Shown here: piece after piece, positions 60,527 through 64,000 of the stretch | Layout of the letters: every line of letters begins with the position of its first letter | Numbering within the stretch: position 1 is the first letter of the stretch | From: Powellomyces hirtus | Taxonomy: Eukaryota; Chytridiomycota; Chytridiomycetes; Spizellomycetales; Powellomycetaceae | Length of the DNA stretch: 64,000 nt | Reading direction: 5' to 3' | Assembly (NCBI GenBank): GCA_025526995.1 | Contig: JAHLKG010000005.1 | Location: 558,001 to 622,000, forward strand | Notes under the pieces: generated by a model | Told to the model about the DNA's origin: nothing | Seen by the model: the letters and a program-made list of their open reading frames with translations, nothing else | Databases searched by the model: none | Translations under genes and position numbers: made by a program

Positions 60527-61150
60527 GGTTGGAGACGTGGGACGTGCGAGGAAAGAGAATGAAGATGGGTGCTACCACGGCGGTGTGGTTGGGGGGAGAG
60601 AGCACGTAGGCCAGATAGGACGGACGCTATGGGAAACTTGTTTCTTCGTCGAGGGCGTAGGAAAGTGGTTTGTGCGAAGTGTAGAGTCCTGTCGGAATGA
60701 GGGAAATGGGGGAGGCGGCCGGTCGATGGGGCGCTGTGGGGGTTTGTGACAGCGTCTGCTTTGCTGTGACAGCAAGTGGCCATATATAGCATCTGCAAGT
60801 GGCCTGGATATCTGCGCTGCCTGCAGATATAAAAGAAGATATGACTTGCATCTCCACAAACCCTCCAAGCGGGCTTCGAGTAACTCCCCCTCGACAGACA
60901 GACACCCAACAATCAACAAAACCTTCCACCCCAAAACACACCTACTACATCTGACTACAACCCACTGAGAAGCTGCGAATTGGCCTTGGGCTCTAAAGTT
61001 TTTTCTGTTCTGTAGGTTGCACAGTTGATGCACACGTGTTTCGTATGCGAAAAGAAATGTATTTCGTTCAGATATAGAAGTGAGGGAACGATAATAGGCC
61101 CTACAAGAAACATCAAATGTTGTGCATATACGAAGCAGCCCCCCCCCCCA
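60527..61150. other. Intergenic, Sla1 promoter region
   Basis: A C run (about 61139-61149) directly abuts the stop of the next minus-strand gene. No gene seen. Confidence 0.45.
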
Positions 61151-61904
61151 TCACTTGTCGTCTTTATCATTGAGGAGACGGCCCTCGTTCTTGCTGTCCA
61201 AGTCCCCAAACAGGGCATCGATTGTCGTAGATGGTTTGGGGGACGCAGATGAGGATACTTGACGACTCCTCGAAGTGAGTTTGCGGCGTTGGGAGGGTTG
61301 GCGGTCAATGTCATCGTCGTCGTCGTCCTGTTCCCAATCAGCAGCGCATTTTCTGCGACCGCCGCCTTGGTCAACTCCTTCCGTGTCATTGTGGTTGTGG
61401 TTGTCAAGACGATTTCTGTCGTGGTCGTCGTGGCCGTTGTCATCATTATCATCATTGTCATCCTTGTCGTCCTCAAAGTTGGAGGAGTCAGAGGAGTCGG
61501 AGGAGTCGGCGGCGGATGTGGCATCGGCTTTGTCGCTGTCGCTGTCACTTTCGGACTCGTCATCGGACTTGGACAACGATTCACTCTCAATGCTAAAACA
61601 AAACCTAAAACCAAGAACTACACATGTCTATCCACAAAGCCATCATCACAATTCTATACTACGTGCTCACATCAACGTACCTCTCCTTGACCGCCTCCAC
61701 AATTGTCTTGTACGTTGCATACAACTGCATCAGACTCTGCCCCTCCGTCGCCCCCGCACTGTCCACCGCAAGTTCCTTGCACAATGCCTTGGCGGCTTTG
61801 GGAGCGGCATCGTCGAGAAAGGCGGCAACGAATGCGCTCAGATCTGCGGGTGGTGCGTTGGTGCCTTTGGTGGTAGGAGCGTTCTGCGTTTCGGTGGCAG
61901 GCAT
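61151..61904 (-). CDS. LisH-like acidic protein, Nopp140/SRP40-like N-terminus
   Basis: Exons 61904-61681 and 61592-61151 (donor GTACGT, acceptor TTTTAG) give 221 residues. Residues 18-72 resemble a LisH module (LSAFVAAFLDDAAPKAAKAL, then GQSLMQLYATYKTIVEAVKE), like the start of the nucleolar chaperones Nopp140/SRP40, whose sequence there ends in a LLDIY-type motif. A Ser/Asp/Glu-rich tract follows (SDDESESDSDSDKAD, many potential CK2 sites), then His/Asn/Asp-rich sequence and a basic QRRKLTSRSR patch. The conserved C-terminal SRP40 domain is absent, so this may be a shortened relative or another acidic nuclear protein. A GT microsatellite lies directly upstream of the start. Confidence 0.7.
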
Positions 61905-61941
61905 GTGTGTGTGTGTATGTGTGTGTGTGTGTGTGTGTGTG
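61905..61941. repeat. GT/AC microsatellite
   Basis: About 18 GT units with one TATG interruption, abutting the start codon of the LisH-like gene, thus in its 5' untranslated region. Confidence 0.9.
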
Positions 61942-62146
61942 GGTGAGGAAAGTACAAAGTGGGTCAAAGAGATGGCTGCAGTCCTTTTTATTCTCTGGAC
62001 GAAAGAACAGAGTCTTACCGCCAAGATTTTCCGAGGGGTCTTTACATAAGCGAAACATGAATTGATTTGTAAGCTAGCAACCGATCCAAACAAGCCAAGG
62101 ATCCAAGCAGGCGCTTCTGCACCCGCAATTGCGAGACATCTGTTTC

Positions 62147-62385
62147 TGTTAGCACGTACAGATTCTGTCATCGAGTCATAACTGCGCCATCGCAGGGCGT
62201 ATTACGCAATCACGTGAGCCCACGTGATCAACTCCGACATAAATAGTTTTCCTTCCATACTTAATATATCGGTGGGACTTTTCTCTTTTTCTCCAATAGA
62301 GCGAGATTAAGTTACTTCGTTGTTCTGCTCAGTCAACTTCCCTAAAGCTTCCTCAACTATCTACTCAGATACTCTCAGACTAACA
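62147..62385 (+). repeat. 5' long terminal repeat, 239 bp
   Basis: Begins TGTTAG and ends CTAACA, perfect 6-bp terminal inverted repeats of the TG...CA type, and the end abuts the primer-binding site exactly. A TATA-like CATAAATAG lies at 62238-62246. The 3' partner is outside the window, so the left end rests on the inverted repeat and plausible size. Confidence 0.82.
62209..62228. promoter_or_regulatory. Paired CACGTG boxes in the LTR
   Basis: CACGTG at 62211-62216 and 62221-62226, arranged as an inverted repeat (ATCACGTG-AGCC-CACGTGAT) just upstream of the TATA-like element, so a plausible bHLH factor site controlling the element. Confidence 0.5.
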
Positions 62386-62399
62386 GGTTATGAGCCCTG
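62386..62399 (+). other. Primer-binding site matching the initiator tRNA-Met anticodon arm
   Basis: GGTTATGAGCCCTG directly follows the LTR end. It is the reverse complement of the anticodon stem-loop of eukaryotic initiator tRNA-Met (CAGGGCTCATAACC in yeast), over 14 nt. Copia and Ty5 use this half-tRNA priming; most elements instead pair with the tRNA 3' end and start TGG. Confidence 0.85.
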
Positions 62400-63088
62400 A
62401 AATGGTAGGCAACGAAACGAGCCCCCGGTACACTTGTAGTATGTTAAGACGCCTAACGGGTCGGCAGACCCCAGGGTCCAATACGCTACAACGAGCCGTA
62501 GAACGTGCCGCTAAGAAGAGCGCACGAGTGCCTGGTGAATGGACACCACCAGACAATGGAGGGAAATCTGCCAGTGACGATACACTGGCAGAGCCAACGC
62601 CTTTGAGTGTCGACGCCAACGAGGGCAATGACGCATTGGAAGGGCGTACCCAAAACATCAACCGACACGATGGCAAGGTCGATACCCGTCCCCTATCAAG
62701 CAGTACAGATGATCACAGAACAATCAACTACAGTACTCCAGCGGCATTCCCAAGTGGGGAATCAGCGAACACCATGCATGTCCGCCCGCGTGAGGCGGAT
62801 GTGGATAGGATAGATCGGCTTGAGAATTCTCTAGCCCAACTAACGGAAATGCTCCAAATGAAATGGCGCATGGATCAGAATGTAAATATCCCGGTCAACC
62901 CTCAGGTACGTACGGCGCAACGGCGCGTACGCACACCATCACCCACTCGCAACGACGGGCTCGCTGCACCGTGGACAGAGTACAATCAGGAGATTGGAGC
63001 TCAACAGGAATACCAACGTTCTCCATTCGAACGCCGCCCTACATCACCGACAATCGAGCATACACAGCGTGACGACCAAAATCGTTGA
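62390..63088 (+). CDS. gag: Retrotransposon Gag, N-terminal frame
   Basis: 232 residues from the Met at 62390, which lies inside the primer site; a second Met at 62402 is an alternative. The sequence is polar and low in complexity, with a predicted short coiled coil (IDRLENSLAQLTEMLQMKWR, about 140-159), then Arg/Pro-rich sequence. It ends at a TGA at 63086-63088. The recognisable Gag core is in the +1 frame, which is open from about 62888, so both frames overlap for about 200 bp. Expression of a fused protein would need a +1 shift, an intron, or else the copy carries an indel. Confidence 0.65.
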   Translation: MSPEMVGNETSPRYTCSMLRRLTGRQTPGSNTLQRAVERAAKKSARVPGEWTPPDNGGKSASDDTLAEPTPLSVDANEGNDALEGRTQNINRHDGKVDTRPLSSSTDDHRTINYSTPAAFPSGESANTMHVRPREADVDRIDRLENSLAQLTEMLQMKWRMDQNVNIPVNPQVRTAQRRVRTPSPTRNDGLAAPWTEYNQEIGAQQEYQRSPFERRPTSPTIEHTQRDDQNR

Positions 63089-64000
63089 CAGTCGAGGTGC
63101 GAAGGCTTTCGTGGATGGAACGCTGAAAGATATTGGATCTTACAACGGGGAAGCCAATATGGTCAAACTTCGAACGTTCATCGACAAGATCGAGACAGTT
63201 GTGAAGTACGAAACGGTTCCGCCCGAGTTTCTCGTAGATTTTGTGGCTACGAAACTCACAGGATGGGCATACACTTGGTGGCAGTTGCTCTCACCAAATA
63301 AAAGGAACGAAATTACGACGTGGCATGACTTTGAAGATGTTGATTCAGGCAGAACCAACACCGGTCTTAGGTCCGCCCTTCTGGCGCGGTTCGCGCCACG
63401 AAACCACACTAGAGATTCGCTGCAGAAATTACGGGAATTGCGTCCCAAAGGTCGCATGGATGAGTACATCACTCAGTTCAACATGCTGGCATTTTCTCTG
63501 CCGAAGACACCGGATTACGTCCTTCAGGATTACTACATCAACGTGCTAACACCAGACCTCGCGGCCTTGGTTCAGGCTAATGAAGAAAACATAACTGATT
63601 TGAGCAGTTTACAGGCCGCTGCATCCAGGATCGCCGCCAACATGGCTAAGAAACCTAGCGGGACCACAACGGATACGCGACCAGGTGCCGCACACACTGA
63701 CGCCTTCAAGAAACAAAAGGGTGGCAAGAACCACGGGGAGAAGTCAACGAACGGCAAGAAGGATAAGGAATCTACTCCATCAAACAAAGGTCAACAATCA
63801 CAAAAGTCGGGTTGTTGGGCCTGTGGAGACCCTAAACACCGAACACAGGAGTGCGAAGTGTTAAAGAAGTTCAAATCCAAGATGGAGAAGAACAAGACGA
63901 AGCAGTCGTCTGATGGTGCTGTTAACACAAATGCTGTGGAAGCATTACACGTCTGGGTCCGCCAAGAACAACCGTGTAAAGCCCTCATCGACTCTGGCGC
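62888..64000 (+). CDS. Gag core, zinc knuckle and protease start (open at window end)
   Basis: Open frame without a stop to the window edge. The first Met in frame is in GEANMVKLRTF (about 63160). The retrotransposon-gag core of Ty3/Gypsy type is clear: FVATKLTGWAYTWWQLL, TWHDF, LLARFAPRNHTRDSLQKLRE, and MDEYITQFNMLAF. A Lys/Gly/Ser-rich stretch leads to one CCHC knuckle, C-WA-C-GDPK-H-RTQE-C (about 63811-63852), then a charged linker and ALIDSGA at the very end, the active-site Asp of a retropepsin. Gag and protease therefore appear fused in one frame. The coding start is not established. Confidence 0.85.

Larger units (their letters stand above)
62147..64000 (+). mobile_element. LTR retrotransposon, 5' part (continues past window end)
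   Basis: Complete 5' LTR, primer-binding site, gag and the beginning of the protease are present; reverse transcriptase, RNase H, integrase and the 3' LTR would lie beyond 64000. Gag has the Ty3/Gypsy-type retrotransposon-gag core and a CCHC knuckle, and the protease start ALIDSGA follows in the same frame. The primer site is of the half-tRNA type. Whether the copy is active cannot be told: the N-terminal and core parts of gag are in different frames. Confidence 0.9.

Noticed and set aside
62147..62385. Reading the LTR region as an ordinary promoter of the gag frame
   Set aside because: TGTTAG...CTAACA ends and the adjoining tRNA-complementary site define an LTR.
1..64000. tRNA, rRNA or snRNA genes and CRISPR arrays
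   Set aside because: No cloverleaf, rRNA block or spaced direct-repeat array was recognised by eye; a tRNA or Rfam scan was not possible.

Overview
The window is a compact, intron-rich fungal nuclear segment, most likely from an early-diverging, zoosporic (chytrid-type) fungus. Evidence for a fungus is a division-1 chitin synthase and the endocytic adaptor Sla1. Evidence for an early-diverging lineage is a translation elongation factor of the EFL type instead of eEF1A, plus genes usually lost in yeasts and moulds: a BABAM2/BRE-like protein, a STRAD-like pseudokinase, a kinesin-13 and a giant two-CH-domain/GAS2 protein resembling spectraplakins. The lineage call is an inference. Introns are mostly 43-185 nt with GTATGT/GTAAGT donors, and all exon coordinates given were built by hand from splice motifs, reading phase and family knowledge.

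Layout. 0-8 kb: ING-family PHD protein (cut by the window edge), NDUFA8-like complex I subunit, SKP1, mitochondrial octanoyltransferase (LipB/LIPT2), kinesin-13, and a response regulator. 9-21 kb: splicing factor SF1/BBP, a GNAT acetyltransferase, a secreted Cys-rich protein, chitin synthase, BABAM2-like protein. 21-30 kb: BTB protein with an acidic tail, a large TPR protein, a PP2C phosphatase. 30-41 kb: one gene of about 10.5 kb coding for about 3375 residues (CH1-CH2, a very long helical rod, GAS2). 41-50 kb: a small unknown gene, EFL, a 225-bp tandem duplication, an F-box/WD40 protein, STRAD-like pseudokinase. 50-62 kb: ORC3, a broken-looking F-box-like gene, a membrane protein, Sla1, a LisH/acidic protein. 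62.1 kb to the end: the 5' part of an LTR retrotransposon (LTR, primer site, gag, start of protease).

There is no operon, biosynthetic cluster, CRISPR array or defence island. The genes are mostly housekeeping and cytoskeletal, in no clear functional order, although several share themes: SCF ubiquitin ligase parts (SKP1, F-box/WD40, F-box-like), actin/microtubule cytoskeleton (kinesin-13, CH-GAS2 giant, Sla1), and cell wall (chitin synthase). The most unusual items are the retrotransposon, whose primer-binding site matches the anticodon arm of initiator tRNA-Met (the copia/Ty5 arrangement) although its Gag and protease start look Ty3/Gypsy-like; the giant CH-GAS2 protein; the EFL gene; and a GC-AG intron inside the gene for the branch-point binding protein itself.
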